Below the pieces are notes generated by a model. It saw only the letters and a list, made by a program, of their open reading frames with translations, searched no databases and had not been told where the DNA came from. Below, piece after piece: positions 9,948 to 19,417 of a DNA stretch of 64,000 nt. The stretch is from Bacteroidales bacterium (GTDB lineage Bacteria; Bacteroidota; Bacteroidia; Bacteroidales; UBA932): contig JAGBVR010000009.1 in NCBI GenBank assembly GCA_017630215.1, positions 62,001-126,000 of the forward strand, given 5' to 3'. The position numbers were made by a program, and so were the translations under genes. Positions within the stretch are counted from its first letter, which is position 1. The number at the start of each line of letters is the position of its first letter.

Positions 9948-12900
9948 ATGACTGATAAGAAACTACAAGAGCACTTTCCTGACCTGAGCGTGATAGACTT
10001 CAAGCTCCTGTGTAATATTGCGTACCATGGTGAGATTCCGGGCAGCTATACGCTTAGGAATATTGCGTCGCGCTCAAGAGTGAACGTGAATAAAATCAAT
10101 GAGTCCTTGGCTAGACTAAGGAATACCCCTTATCTTCAGGGCACGAAGGTGTCACCGCGCTATTTCTTCAAGGTAGTGAAGGTGATGATGGATAACATTC
10201 CTCAGTGGGAAGATTCCTTTAAGCGTATGCAACAGTTCCGTTACGAGACGGCTAAGTACCTATGGAACTTCGCTAAAAAGGTTGCTCATGAGAACTGGAA
10301 AGGTGCTGCATCTTTGAAAAGACCATCTATGAATTTTCAGAGATATGGTCATGATGAAAATGCCCTGAGCATGGAACGATATATCGGAGAGCTGGCAATC
10401 GATGAAGATAAATCGGTTCTTTTGAGGGTGCTCAACGACATTGAACTGTCACGTTTGATTGAGCAGATTCTTGAAGATCGGACTCAGGAGAACACTATAT
10501 CGATAGAGTTCATAGATAAAGTAAGGGACATGATGCAAAGGGAGAAAATCCGCTCCAATGAGGCAGAACATGTCCTTGAGGCTTATAGGTACTTCATCGA
10601 AGGAAATTATGTAGTATCACCTGCTCAGGTCAAATCTAAAGATAATATGCCGTCAATGTGGTCTTATGGAGTCAAGGCCATCAATCTGCTCTATCGTGAC
10701 CACCTGAAGGAATCTCTGGAATGCTTCACCGAGGCAATGCGAGAACATGATAAGGTCAGCAGAATCCCAGGATCATTCGACAGTCAGATTCTCTCGTTCT
10801 ATTATGCCATATGTCTTATCAGATGTTCTAAGTCTGCGATCTTCACAAGGCGAGATCATATTGACGAGAAGCTTGAGAAGTTCTTAAAGAATAGAGACGT
10901 GTATTACGGAAGGAAGCTTGCCGCAACACGTATTCTCCTTACCTACGCAAAGAATGAAAGTACACAATGTGCATCTTTCGTAGCGAAGGAGGTCGCAACG
11001 ATGATACAGGAGGATAATTGCCCTCTAACTAGAATCTTTGCAGATATTCTTACAGGCTATTTCAAGTGTAATGAGAACAGTCTAGCTTCAGAGATGCCTG
11101 CCCTTGGTGTTCTCAAGCATGAACTCTCTACTTTCTATCCGGTAGGAACGTTAAATAAGAATGAACTGACCAAAGCTTTCGGCGGACAACCGCTCCTTAA
11201 CACTACACGAAGACGTGATGACTGGGAGATTCTGTTCAGTGATATTCGAAAGAATCTTATTGAAGGACAAAAGGCGGAAAGAAGGCTTATCTACTTTCTT
11301 GATGGCCTGTGGTTGAAGAATATCGTTGAGCAGACCCGTCGTGATGACGGATCATGGGATTCCGGAATCTCAGTTTCACGCAAACAGTTTCTCAATGAGG
11401 GCTTTGAATCCATGAATGAGGCTGACAGGAAGGTGGCTGCCAAGATGAGGGTAAGAGTAGTTGACAAGCCAGAAGCATCCATACTATTTGAGGAACTCGG
11501 TGCAAGTGAACGTCTTTTTGTCGGAGAACCATATACTCAGCCGTTCCAACCAGCTGAAGTGGAGGTGGTAATGCCTTCGATTAGGTTTAAAACAATCGGA
11601 AGTGAGATCTACGTGTCTTCTAACGTCTCTTTGGATAGTAATCTGAGAATACCAGATAAGTGTATCGTCTCGACGGAGGAGTTCGGAAAGTATAAGGCTA
11701 TAATGCTGAACGATTTGCAGAGGGATGTGCTTACAAGAGCATTGTCTTCTCCGGTTCTGCCAATTCAGGCTGCTGCGGAGGTGAAGATTCTTTCAGAACG
11801 TCTGGAAGGTATACTGGATGTGGAGTGTGAACTTATGAATGCGGACTGCATTCAGACAAGAGAAGGTACCGGCACCATTGCCATACGAATCACTCCAGAC
11901 GAGCAGAACAAGAACTTCAACGTTCAGATGCTTGCTGCACCCCTTCCCGAGGGTCAGGTCAGATTCCCTGCAGGAGAAGGGGAAGATATTATCTATGATC
12001 AGTGTGACGGTCACACAATTGCGGTAACTCGAGATCTAGCAACAGAGCAAGTGAATTATGAACTTCTGCATAAGTTTGTCTGTGATGAGATCGGAGATGT
12101 CTTTACAGACTTCATGACTGCAGAACTCTCTTCTCCGCAATCTTTGCTGACCCTGCTAGAGTTCGCGTTCGAACATCAGAGTACATATATGCTTGAATGG
12201 CCATTAGGTAGGGAACTTAAGTTCAAGGGTGTGATGAAGCCCGCTGATGTAGATGTGCAGGTGACAACCAATATGGATTGGTTCAAGGTTCAGGGAAACG
12301 TGCATATCCCAGGTACCACCTGTTCATTTGAAGATCTGCTGGCAATGTATCGTCAGGCTGAGTATGACGGATATATCAAGATCGGAGACAATGAGTTCAT
12401 GAAGATGACAGAGGCTCTGAAGAAGAATATCGAGCAGCTGGACAACGTCATAGCAGGATACGATAAGTCATCAAAAAGCCAGCTTGTCGGTAAGTATGAT
12501 GTGGGACGTCTGGCTGAGATACTCGGTGATGATGGCGGTCTGCATGCGCAGATCGACGAGGATTTCATCGGTTTGCTCAAGAAAATGCGTGAGGCATATG
12601 ATTCAACTCCTGAAGTCCCTGCAACCTTGAATGCAACACTCAGAGACTACCAGAAGGAAGGATTTGAGTGGATGGCACGCCTTACCAGCTGGGGAGCAGG
12701 GGCCTGTCTTGCTGATGATATGGGACTTGGAAAGACTATTCAGACTATTGCCTTAATGCTTCATAGGGCAGAGCAAGGCCCATCACTGGTTGTTGCTCCA
12801 AAGTCTTTGATACTGAACTGGGAGAATGAGCTGCATAAGTTCGCACCAACCCTCAATCCTGTTAACTTCAATAACGAGAAGAATAAAAAGCAGGCTATTG

Positions 12901-14024
12901 CCGATGCTAAGGCTGGAGATGTATTCATCAGTACTTACGGCGTGTTGGTGACTCAGAAGGATATCCTGACGTCCCGACAGTGGAACGTAATCTGTCTAGA
13001 TGAGGCGCACTCGATCAAGAACCGTATGACACGTACCTCACGCAGCGCGATGGCTCTCAAGGGAGACGCAAAGGTTATCCTTACTGGTACTCCTCTGCAG
13101 AACCATCTTGGTGAGATGTGGAATCTTTTCCAGTTTATCAATCCGGGAATGCTCGGCCCTTGGCAGCAGTTCGTAGACAAGTACATAAAGTCTCCATGGG
13201 ATGACATGGTGCAGAAGGAACTCAAGGACAGGACTCTTCCGTTCATCCTGAGAAGGACTAAGAACGAGGTACTCGCTGATCTTCCCGAGAAGATAAGCTA
13301 TGAACAGATGGTGGAACTGAGTCCTGAGGAACTTCAGATCTATGAGAAGATACGCAAGGATGTCGAGCTGAAGTTCAAGAAGCACAAAACCAAGGCGGAG
13401 AAGGAAGAGGCAGCAGCACTGCAGATTGGGTTCTTCCAGGAACTGACTAGACTCAGGCTGCTCGCTAACTCCGTGTCTTTGGTCTATCCGGAATGGAAGC
13501 CTGAATCATCAAAGATAGCTGCGCTTAGGGATATCCTTACATCACTCCGTCAGGATAACGGGAACAGAGTCTTGATTTTCAGTCAGTTCACAAGCTTCCT
13601 CTCTCAGATAGGAGCTATGATGAAGGATGCCGGGTTTGATTACCTTTACCTTGACGGGCAGACTCCTCTGGATGAGAGGCAGAGACTGGTCGACAGTTTC
13701 CAGGCAGGGGAGTCTCAGTTCTTCCTCATCAGCCTGAAGGCCGGAGGACTAGGATTGAACCTGACAGCTGCGAACTACGTCATCCTGATGGATCCGTGGT
13801 GGAATCCATCCATCGAAGATCAGGCTACCGACAGAGCGCATAGGCTCGGCCAGGAGAGGAACGTCACAGTCATACGTCTGGTAAGCGCTAATACCATAGA
13901 AGAGAAGATACTCAAGCTACATGAGCAGAAACAGGATCTTTCAGACAAGATACTTGAAGGTACTTCAGCAAGTGCAGCTCTTACTATGGACGAGGTATTG
14001 GATATGGTTTCACCTTACAGATAG
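9948..14024 (+). CDS. SNF2-family helicase/translocase with winged-helix N terminus
   Basis: Large ATP-dependent double-stranded DNA translocase of the SNF2/RapA type, about 1358 residues. The N terminus resembles a winged helix. A long uncharacterised middle follows, then the motor from about residue 890: Walker A DMGLGKT near 922, DEAH near 1017, TGTPLQN soon after, and the C-terminal lobe ending in the arginine-finger motif near 1292. ATG 9948 is chosen because the frame upstream would begin inside the promoter. Three genes follow in tight coupling (small protein, MoxR ATPase, VWA protein), which suggests one complex. SNF2 motors occur in anti-phage systems such as DISARM, but no DISARM partner is present, so function is open. 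Confidence 0.93.
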   Translation: MTDKKLQEHFPDLSVIDFKLLCNIAYHGEIPGSYTLRNIASRSRVNVNKINESLARLRNTPYLQGTKVSPRYFFKVVKVMMDNIPQWEDSFKRMQQFRYETAKYLWNFAKKVAHENWKGAASLKRPSMNFQRYGHDENALSMERYIGELAIDEDKSVLLRVLNDIELSRLIEQILEDRTQENTISIEFIDKVRDMMQREKIRSNEAEHVLEAYRYFIEGNYVVSPAQVKSKDNMPSMWSYGVKAINLLYRDHLKESLECFTEAMREHDKVSRIPGSFDSQILSFYYAICLIRCSKSAIFTRRDHIDEKLEKFLKNRDVYYGRKLAATRILLTYAKNESTQCASFVAKEVATMIQEDNCPLTRIFADILTGYFKCNENSLASEMPALGVLKHELSTFYPVGTLNKNELTKAFGGQPLLNTTRRRDDWEILFSDIRKNLIEGQKAERRLIYFLDGLWLKNIVEQTRRDDGSWDSGISVSRKQFLNEGFESMNEADRKVAAKMRVRVVDKPEASILFEELGASERLFVGEPYTQPFQPAEVEVVMPSIRFKTIGSEIYVSSNVSLDSNLRIPDKCIVSTEEFGKYKAIMLNDLQRDVLTRALSSPVLPIQAAAEVKILSERLEGILDVECELMNADCIQTREGTGTIAIRITPDEQNKNFNVQMLAAPLPEGQVRFPAGEGEDIIYDQCDGHTIAVTRDLATEQVNYELLHKFVCDEIGDVFTDFMTAELSSPQSLLTLLEFAFEHQSTYMLEWPLGRELKFKGVMKPADVDVQVTTNMDWFKVQGNVHIPGTTCSFEDLLAMYRQAEYDGYIKIGDNEFMKMTEALKKNIEQLDNVIAGYDKSSKSQLVGKYDVGRLAEILGDDGGLHAQIDEDFIGLLKKMREAYDSTPEVPATLNATLRDYQKEGFEWMARLTSWGAGACLADDMGLGKTIQTIALMLHRAEQGPSLVVAPKSLILNWENELHKFAPTLNPVNFNNEKNKKQAIADAKAGDVFISTYGVLVTQKDILTSRQWNVICLDEAHSIKNRMTRTSRSAMALKGDAKVILTGTPLQNHLGEMWNLFQFINPGMLGPWQQFVDKYIKSPWDDMVQKELKDRTLPFILRRTKNEVLADLPEKISYEQMVELSPEELQIYEKIRKDVELKFKKHKTKAEKEEAAALQIGFFQELTRLRLLANSVSLVYPEWKPESSKIAALRDILTSLRQDNGNRVLIFSQFTSFLSQIGAMMKDAGFDYLYLDGQTPLDERQRLVDSFQAGESQFFLISLKAGGLGLNLTAANYVILMDPWWNPSIEDQATDRAHRLGQERNVTVIRLVSANTIEEKILKLHEQKQDLSDKILEGTSASAALTMDEVLDMVSPYR

Positions 14025-14028
14025 AGTT

Positions 14029-14544
14029 ATGGAAGTTTTTCTTGAGATATTGGAAGAGGAACTGGAATCAGTTCTTGCTGGTAGTGGATTCAGAGTTATA
14101 GCTGTGGATGATGGTGATTCATATGTGGCAAAATTGCTTTTGCCATCAGAATTCATGATTACGTTCAGAGTCCCTAAGGATGATAAGGTCCTTATGAAAA
14201 TGTGCGAAAGCGTAGACAAGGTGATACAGTTCAAGGATATGTACATGGATGGGGCGCTTAGTCCCGGAATAGCTAAGGCTTTTCTTGATCTGCCAGGTGT
14301 TTTCACCTTTGTTACTGATGAGATAGACATCCGTGCCAAGAGGCTTATAGGAATACTTATGGAAGACCTGTACGGAAGACATAATATCTATGCCCTGAAC
14401 GTAACAGAAGAATGTGTCCGGGTAGATACACGTGGTGGGAGGTTCTACTTCCATTATACTGATTTTAATATAAGCGTGAAGAAGGAGCTTGAGTTGATGG
14501 GGAAGACGATGCGTAAACCTTTAAGAAAACGATATCAGAAATGA
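14029..14544 (+). CDS. Small two-module alpha/beta protein (window-wide family)
   Basis: A 171-residue protein with no family I recognise. Two modules can be seen, each a helix, a set of short beta strands and a closing helix: roughly residues 1-75 and 95-160. This is the layout of the small proteins at 35-36 kb and 43-48 kb. Similarity here is mainly structural and weak in sequence. It starts 5 bases after the SNF2 stop and overlaps the MoxR start by four bases, so it is co-translated with them and may be an adaptor of that complex. Confidence 0.75.
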   Translation: MEVFLEILEEELESVLAGSGFRVIAVDDGDSYVAKLLLPSEFMITFRVPKDDKVLMKMCESVDKVIQFKDMYMDGALSPGIAKAFLDLPGVFTFVTDEIDIRAKRLIGILMEDLYGRHNIYALNVTEECVRVDTRGGRFYFHYTDFNISVKKELELMGKTMRKPLRKRYQK

Positions 14545-15908
14545 CGACAGATATAAGAAACAGAATCAAAAGTCTCATAGGCGAGATGAGCCGTGGAGCA
14601 TTCGAGAGGGAAGAGGCAATAGCTCTGAGCCTCTTGAGCGCCTTTGCCGGGGAGAGCATCTTTCTGCTTGGTCTCCCCGGTGTCGGAAAGAGTATGATAG
14701 CCCGAAGACTCAAGAGCGCCTTTAAGGGTAGCACCTGCTTTGAATACCTCATGAGTAGATTCAGTACTCCGGACGAGATATTCGGTCCGGTCTCAATTAG
14801 TAAGCTCAAGGATGGAGATACCTACGAAAGATGTATCGAAGGTTACCTCCCCACTGCTGATGTGATTTTCCTTGATGAGATATGGAAGGCAGGACCTGCC
14901 ATTCAGAACTCGCTCCTGACAGCCCTTAATGAGAAGATCTTTCACAATGGCAAGATTGATATCCAGCTTCCGCTCAAGGGCATCATTGCCGCATCCAATG
15001 AGCTACCAGCAGAGGATGAGGGGCTTGAGGCGCTCTGGGACCGTTTCCTTATCCGATATATTGTTCAGCCAATTGGTAAGAAAGATGCGTTCATGAGACT
15101 CATTGGTGAAAATCCTGAGAAGTTTGTCATACCATATGAGCTTCCCATTACATCAAAGGAGTATAAGGATATCCAACCGGAAATAAGTAAGGTAAGCGTC
15201 CCTGGTATTATCATGGAATCTCTCTATGATCTTCGCTGCTTATATGCTAAACGCTTTGCCAATAAGGATGAATCGGAAGATAATAATGAGATAGGATGTC
15301 CCTACATTTCAGACCGAAGATGGAAGAAGATGGTCGGAATACTTCGTACTAGTGCATATCTAAATGGACGAATGACGGTAGATTATAGTGATTGTCTCTT
15401 GCTCGAACACATGCTTTGGGATAAGGATACTCAGCTGCCTATGGTAATGAAAGATGTTTCAGAACTGGTGGCTGGAGGTGTGGCCAGACAACATCAGCTC
15501 GCAAGAAGAAAGGGAATGGAGTTGGAAGAGTGTATGAGTATAAAGGATAGTTGCTATACCATCTCTGCAGGACGGGAAGATCTTCTTATTAGTAAAGAGG
15601 ATTATGAGAAGCTTGAAGGTGGAACGCCGGCATATGGCCGATTCACCGAAGGTAATAGGATCGCTGTAAACTTCGACGCTGGAGACTTCAGATTGAAATG
15701 TGACAGGACAGGAACCCTGACAATCAACTCTTTTACATATCAGCTGAGGAAAAAAGGAGTACATAACCCTTCGAATCTTTCAGATTATACTGGAGTGCCT
15801 ACCTCAGTCAGTGAACTTATAGTGGACAATATCTTCCTCCGCGACGGTATTGATAATTATCCATATCTGAGTACTAGCGTGAACAAGTATAAGAGTCTAC
15901 ATAAATGA
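14541..15908 (+). CDS. MoxR/RavA-type AAA+ ATPase
   Basis: AAA+ ATPase of the MoxR group, a family that remodels or chelates metal into partner proteins together with VWA proteins. The Walker A box GLPGVGKS is at residues 44-51 and Walker B VIFLDEIWKA near 108. The sequence following each P-loop motif resembles E. coli RavA. The C-terminal third is variable and may hold a beta-rich partner-binding domain. The start overlaps the previous gene by ATGA, and the stop overlaps the VWA start by ATGA. This is the first of two MoxR-VWA pairs in the window; the second is at 43309-45520. Confidence 0.9.
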   Translation: MTTDIRNRIKSLIGEMSRGAFEREEAIALSLLSAFAGESIFLLGLPGVGKSMIARRLKSAFKGSTCFEYLMSRFSTPDEIFGPVSISKLKDGDTYERCIEGYLPTADVIFLDEIWKAGPAIQNSLLTALNEKIFHNGKIDIQLPLKGIIAASNELPAEDEGLEALWDRFLIRYIVQPIGKKDAFMRLIGENPEKFVIPYELPITSKEYKDIQPEISKVSVPGIIMESLYDLRCLYAKRFANKDESEDNNEIGCPYISDRRWKKMVGILRTSAYLNGRMTVDYSDCLLLEHMLWDKDTQLPMVMKDVSELVAGGVARQHQLARRKGMELEECMSIKDSCYTISAGREDLLISKEDYEKLEGGTPAYGRFTEGNRIAVNFDAGDFRLKCDRTGTLTINSFTYQLRKKGVHNPSNLSDYTGVPTSVSELIVDNIFLRDGIDNYPYLSTSVNKYKSLHK

Positions 15909-17413
15909 AATACTCAGGATATATAGATGGTCTGCTTGCTGAAGCTCTCTTTGCCAAGAAGACAGGGGACTTTGACTGGCTTGCACAGATGCTCAGCAAA
16001 GAGAGGGATCCTATCAAGAGGATTCTTCTGGAGGAGGTGTGCAAAGAAAGCTTCATGGAGCATGTCCGTAGAGAAGGAGGATGGATAAAGGAGCAGAAGA
16101 TACGTCTTGAAAGTATAGCCCTTGGGGAAATAGAAGATGGAGCAACTGAATTTATCGGGGATCAGATGGATAAGGATGACAGTGGGCCAAAAGATGATGA
16201 ATGTGAGAATGAGCTTGACCTGGAACATAAGGGTGACGATGAAAATGATGCGCAAGATCAAGGAGATGATTCTTCGTCAGAAGGTAAAGGTTCAGGTAAT
16301 AATAAATGTGAAGATGAACCTGATATGCAATCAGGCCAACCAAGTGCTTTAACTCGCCAGCAGATAAAGAAAATCCAGGAGCCACTCTATAAGGATACCC
16401 CTGAACAGAGGTGGGAACAGATGCGCAAGCAGGCTATTGATAAGTACAAGGAGAAGCTGGATAGGAAGTCGTGGGAGAAAGCTATGAGAGAATTTCAGTA
16501 TAATCCTTCACGGATGCCAAACACGAACTCGGGAAGCTCGTATTTGGGAATTGGCGGTGGAGAGGGAGAGTTATTACAAGCAGAGAACCGAATCCTATCA
16601 AAAATCCCAGATTCTTTAAAGAAGCTAGCCAGAAAAATTGGCCGAACTGGTGGGTTTGATACTTTGCCAGGGAAATCTTTCAGTCGGGCTTCCAAGAGTG
16701 ACATCAGTGGTATTACAGTAGGTGATGATCTCAATTCTCTGTTGCCATCAGAAGTGGCATTACTTTCAGATAAGAGAACTCAGGATGTCTTTTATAAGAA
16801 TTATGCTGAAAAACGACTACAGGTGTTTGCCTCAGCTTCTTCTGGGGAACAGAAGAAAGAGCGTAAGGATGGTCCCGTGATTATATGTTTGGATACCAGC
16901 GGCTCAATGAGTGGTGAGCCGGCAGCAATAGCGAAGATGCTGACTGTTGCTGTATCCATTTATGCTATGCGTCGCAAAAGGAAGGTCCTTGTCATTAAGT
17001 ATTCGAATGATTACGCTTGGCAGGCATTCACCAAGCGCAAGGCTGATAGAACAGCACTGATGAATTTTCTCCAGTGGTTTGGCCATGGTGGTAATGATGA
17101 GAATACGATGTTTAAGTTCCTATTCAATGAGCTTCTGCCGCAGGAGGCAGCATTCGATTCGGCTGATATACTATGCATTTCTGACTTCGGTTGGGTCCCC
17201 TTAGATGAGGATGTGAAGGAACTCATAGAAAAAGCGAAAACTGGCGGAATGATGTTTTATGGACTGGTCGTAGGGGTGTACGATGACTTTGATTATTTCT
17301 CTGGGAAAGCTATTTCCAATTGCGACTCCAGGTGGCAATGGAGAAATGGTGAATGTGTGAATATAGATGACAAATGCAAGTGCTCAGAGGAAGAATATTC
17401 TGAAGATATGTAA
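15905..17413 (+). CDS. VWA-domain protein, partner of the MoxR ATPase (ViaA-like)
   Basis: A 502-residue protein with an acidic low-complexity linker (about residues 80-140) and a C-terminal von Willebrand A domain. The metal-ion-dependent adhesion site DTSGSMSG is near residue 329. In RavA-ViaA and related pairs, the VWA protein is the partner or substrate adaptor of the MoxR ATPase. It ends the SNF2 operon, and no signal peptide or transmembrane segment is seen, so action in the cytoplasm is expected. The last 20 residues are Cys-rich and acidic (CKCSEEE). The link to SNF2 is the unusual point. Confidence 0.88.
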   Translation: MKYSGYIDGLLAEALFAKKTGDFDWLAQMLSKERDPIKRILLEEVCKESFMEHVRREGGWIKEQKIRLESIALGEIEDGATEFIGDQMDKDDSGPKDDECENELDLEHKGDDENDAQDQGDDSSSEGKGSGNNKCEDEPDMQSGQPSALTRQQIKKIQEPLYKDTPEQRWEQMRKQAIDKYKEKLDRKSWEKAMREFQYNPSRMPNTNSGSSYLGIGGGEGELLQAENRILSKIPDSLKKLARKIGRTGGFDTLPGKSFSRASKSDISGITVGDDLNSLLPSEVALLSDKRTQDVFYKNYAEKRLQVFASASSGEQKKERKDGPVIICLDTSGSMSGEPAAIAKMLTVAVSIYAMRRKRKVLVIKYSNDYAWQAFTKRKADRTALMNFLQWFGHGGNDENTMFKFLFNELLPQEAAFDSADILCISDFGWVPLDEDVKELIEKAKTGGMMFYGLVVGVYDDFDYFSGKAISNCDSRWQWRNGECVNIDDKCKCSEEEYSEDM

Positions 17414-17489
17414 CAATTCGCAGGATTTTGGTATATCCTAGGTATAATAGTTACATCTGAAGTTTAAGATTGTTGACTACCTTTGGTGT

Positions 17490-18182
17490 ATGTTGAAAAG
17501 ACTATATAGATTCCTTCTTATCAAAGTACCAGTAGGCTTTTTAGTGATAAGCCTTTCTTGGGTATTGCTATACAAGGTTGTGCCAGTTAGATGGACACCA
17601 CTCATGCTGAAAAGAAGTATCGAGAATATAGATCAGAAGGGGTATAGAAACCATCGAACCTGGGTAGACCTTGAGGAGATTGCACCAGTTATGGTCAGGG
17701 CTGTCATTGCCTCTGAAGATGGACGATTCATGGAGCATCATGGGATCGATTACAAAGAATTGAGGAAGATGTGGCAAGAGCAGAGGAGAGCGGGTAGAAA
17801 GCTAAGAGGATGCAGTACAATCTCTCAGCAGGTTGCCAAAAACTGTTTTACATTCTGTGGCCATAGTTGGTGGCGAAAAGGATTTGAAACCTATTATACG
17901 ATGTTGATAGAGTTGTTATGGAGCAAGGAAAGGATAATGGAAGTTTATCTGAATGTTGCGGAAACTGGTAAAGGTGTCTTTGGGGTGGATGCTGCTGCTA
18001 TGAGGAATTTTGCCAGGCATGCCTCAAAGCTTACGACTCATCAAGCTGTTTCTATAGCATGTGTTCTTCCGAATCCACTTATAAAAAGTCCTAAGACTGT
18101 AAGTCAAAGGAATAGCAGCAAATATTCAACAACGTACAAGATAACTCAGCAGACTGCATATCCGTTTAATCAAAATTTGTAA
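17490..18182 (+). CDS. mtgA: Monofunctional peptidoglycan transglycosylase (GT51)
   Basis: Polymerises lipid II into glycan strands at the outer face of the inner membrane. An N-terminal hydrophobic anchor (residues about 11-30) is followed by the GT51 motifs: EDGRFMEHHG with the catalytic Glu, GCSTISQQVAKN, the Arg/Lys-rich RKGFETYY, and the YLN...GVFGV block. The length of 230 is normal. The C-terminal 25 residues are Ser/Thr/Asn-rich and look unconserved. TACCTTTG at 17478-17485 matches a -7 box, but lies only 4 bases before the ATG, so it would give a nearly leaderless message. It is the one housekeeping-type cell-wall gene here. Confidence 0.93.
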   Translation: MLKRLYRFLLIKVPVGFLVISLSWVLLYKVVPVRWTPLMLKRSIENIDQKGYRNHRTWVDLEEIAPVMVRAVIASEDGRFMEHHGIDYKELRKMWQEQRRAGRKLRGCSTISQQVAKNCFTFCGHSWWRKGFETYYTMLIELLWSKERIMEVYLNVAETGKGVFGVDAAAMRNFARHASKLTTHQAVSIACVLPNPLIKSPKTVSQRNSSKYSTTYKITQQTAYPFNQNL

Positions 18183-18190
18183 TAACTTTG
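18183..18190 (+). promoter_or_regulatory. -7 box for the 68-residue protein
   Basis: TAACTTTG, an exact TAnnTTTG match, directly follows the mtgA stop codon and lies 20 bases before the next ATG (18210). Confidence 0.55.
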
Positions 18191-18209
18191 CATACAAATC
18201 GTTAAAGCT

Positions 18210-18416
18210 ATGAGACGAAAGAAATTAAGAATCACAGAAGCGGACTATCTCAAGGCCAATAGAAGGGCCTCCAGACAGGAAGAGATAGAATCCCATGGTC
18301 ATCCGGTCCAGGGGCGTGCGATGATCCACAAGTCAAAGAAGGTTTATGACCGCAACCGAATGAAGAGGGCTGCCATCAAGAGCGATGACAGCTCTTTTTT
18401 TTATAGTTCAAACTAA
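18210..18416 (+). CDS. Small basic protein, unknown
   Basis: A 68-residue Lys/Arg-rich protein with no recognised family. The central part (about 5-57) is basic and probably helical. The last 12 residues are low in conservation because the coding frame runs through an intrinsic terminator (18378-18402). It has its own -7 box 20 bases upstream. The basic character would fit nucleic-acid or ribosome binding, but that is not shown. Confidence 0.6.
   Translation: MRRKKLRITEADYLKANRRASRQEEIESHGHPVQGRAMIHKSKKVYDRNRMKRAAIKSDDSSFFYSSN
18378..18402 (+). terminator. Intrinsic terminator inside the 3' end of a CDS
   Basis: AAGAGC (18378-18383), a 7-base loop, GCTCTT (18391-18396) and a run of 10 T ending at 18402. 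It overlaps the last codons of the small basic protein gene. Confidence 0.7.
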
Positions 18417-18479
18417 ATATTTGGTGAGTTTTTGTTATATATACATGTAACCATATTAGGATTACGGAGTAAGAACTAC

Positions 18480-18487
18480 TATATTTG
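18480..18487 (+). promoter_or_regulatory. -7 box for the 22-residue repeat protein
   Basis: TATATTTG matches TAnnTTTG exactly, 26 bases before the ATG at 18514. A TGTAACC sequence lies upstream at 18446-18452. Confidence 0.5.
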
Positions 18488-18513
18488 AAGAACCTTTATT
18501 TTAACTAGCTTAC

Positions 18514-19161
18514 ATGAGTATTTTTGATGATGAGGAAGACAAACTGAATGAGGTTGATAGAAGTGTTATTGAGAAGTTCCTGAGGCAAAATTATTTGGCT
18601 GTATGGGAAATAAGTAGCGAGCCTAATGAAGAAGGCCTATACGAAGTGTCTTGTCCTGGCATGGTTATTTTCTTAGGAAGTTATCTGACTTCCTTAACAA
18701 ATGGTCTTTTTACTTGGACGAGAGTTGGTGGAGATTTCTGTTGCTCAAATAAACCATTGACCTCACTCAAGGGAGCACCAAAATATGTAGGTAGAATGTT
18801 CTGGTGTTCATCCTGCAAAGCTCTGACTACTCTTGAGGGAGCACCAGAAGAAGTCAAGGGAGATTTTATTTGCGATAATTGTGACTCTTTAGTCAGCTTG
18901 AAAGGGTCTCCAAAGAAGGTCGGCGGGAACGTCGATTGTTCATATTGCTGGGGGATAACCTCACTCGAAGGTGGTCCAGAGCAAGTTGGCGGTTCAATGA
19001 ATCTGAGCTGGTGCAAGAATCTGAAGACGCTTGATGGTGCCCCAAAAGAAATACGTAGGGCAATCAATTGCAGCTATTGCAAGTCACTTACCTCGCTTGA
19101 TGCCATTCCATCAAAACATAGAGGTAATGTCAATACGTTGAATTGTACATCGTTAATATAA
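18514..19161 (+). CDS. 22-residue tandem-repeat protein, leucine-rich-repeat-like
   Basis: A 215-residue protein whose residues 84-215 are six tandem repeats of exactly 22 residues, each starting S/T-L-x-G-x-P and carrying a V-x-G-x-x-x-C core and a second Cys in most units. A partial unit precedes them. Repeats of this style occur in phage and Bacteroidota proteins and probably form a solenoid or beta-helix. No signal peptide is seen. The regular Cys pattern could coordinate metal or simply fill the core. Binding partners are unknown. Confidence 0.8.
   Translation: MSIFDDEEDKLNEVDRSVIEKFLRQNYLAVWEISSEPNEEGLYEVSCPGMVIFLGSYLTSLTNGLFTWTRVGGDFCCSNKPLTSLKGAPKYVGRMFWCSSCKALTTLEGAPEEVKGDFICDNCDSLVSLKGSPKKVGGNVDCSYCWGITSLEGGPEQVGGSMNLSWCKNLKTLDGAPKEIRRAINCSYCKSLTSLDAIPSKHRGNVNTLNCTSLI
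18763..19158 (+). repeat. Six 66-bp coding repeats
   Basis: Six in-frame units of 66 bp encode the 22-residue repeats. The DNA copies have drifted from each other while the protein pattern is kept, so this is an old, selected expansion rather than a fresh slippage array. Confidence 0.8.
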
Positions 19162-19186
19162 GTGAGATTCTTAAATTATAAATAAA

Positions 19187-19411
19187 ATGTGGATAAAGAG
19201 AGATTCCATCATTATCAATACAGATAATGTCTGTTCGATGCAACAGGTTGAAGATAAGCTGATCTTCCGCCTGCACGGGGCTTCAACTTCAAGTACAATA
19301 GATAGAGCAGCTCTTTCTGCTGAGGTTACAATGAAGAAGGTGCCCGAAGGTACATTAGATGTTATTTGGAATGCAATCCAAGAAGGTAAGGAGTGCATAA
19401 CTTTAAATTAA
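19187..19411 (+). CDS. Small protein, unknown
   Basis: A 74-residue protein with two or three predicted beta strands followed by a C-terminal helix ending in EGKECITLN. No family is recognised. It lies 25 bases after the repeat protein and 6 bases before the predicted nuclease gene, so it is probably co-transcribed with one or both. Confidence 0.6.
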   Translation: MWIKRDSIIINTDNVCSMQQVEDKLIFRLHGASTSSTIDRAALSAEVTMKKVPEGTLDVIWNAIQEGKECITLN

Positions 19412-19417
19412 AAGAAT

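Noticed and set aside
13921-14028. Longer upstream start for the small protein after SNF2
   Set aside because: It would overlap the conserved end of the SNF2 helicase by over 100 bases. ATG 14029 fits the operon spacing.
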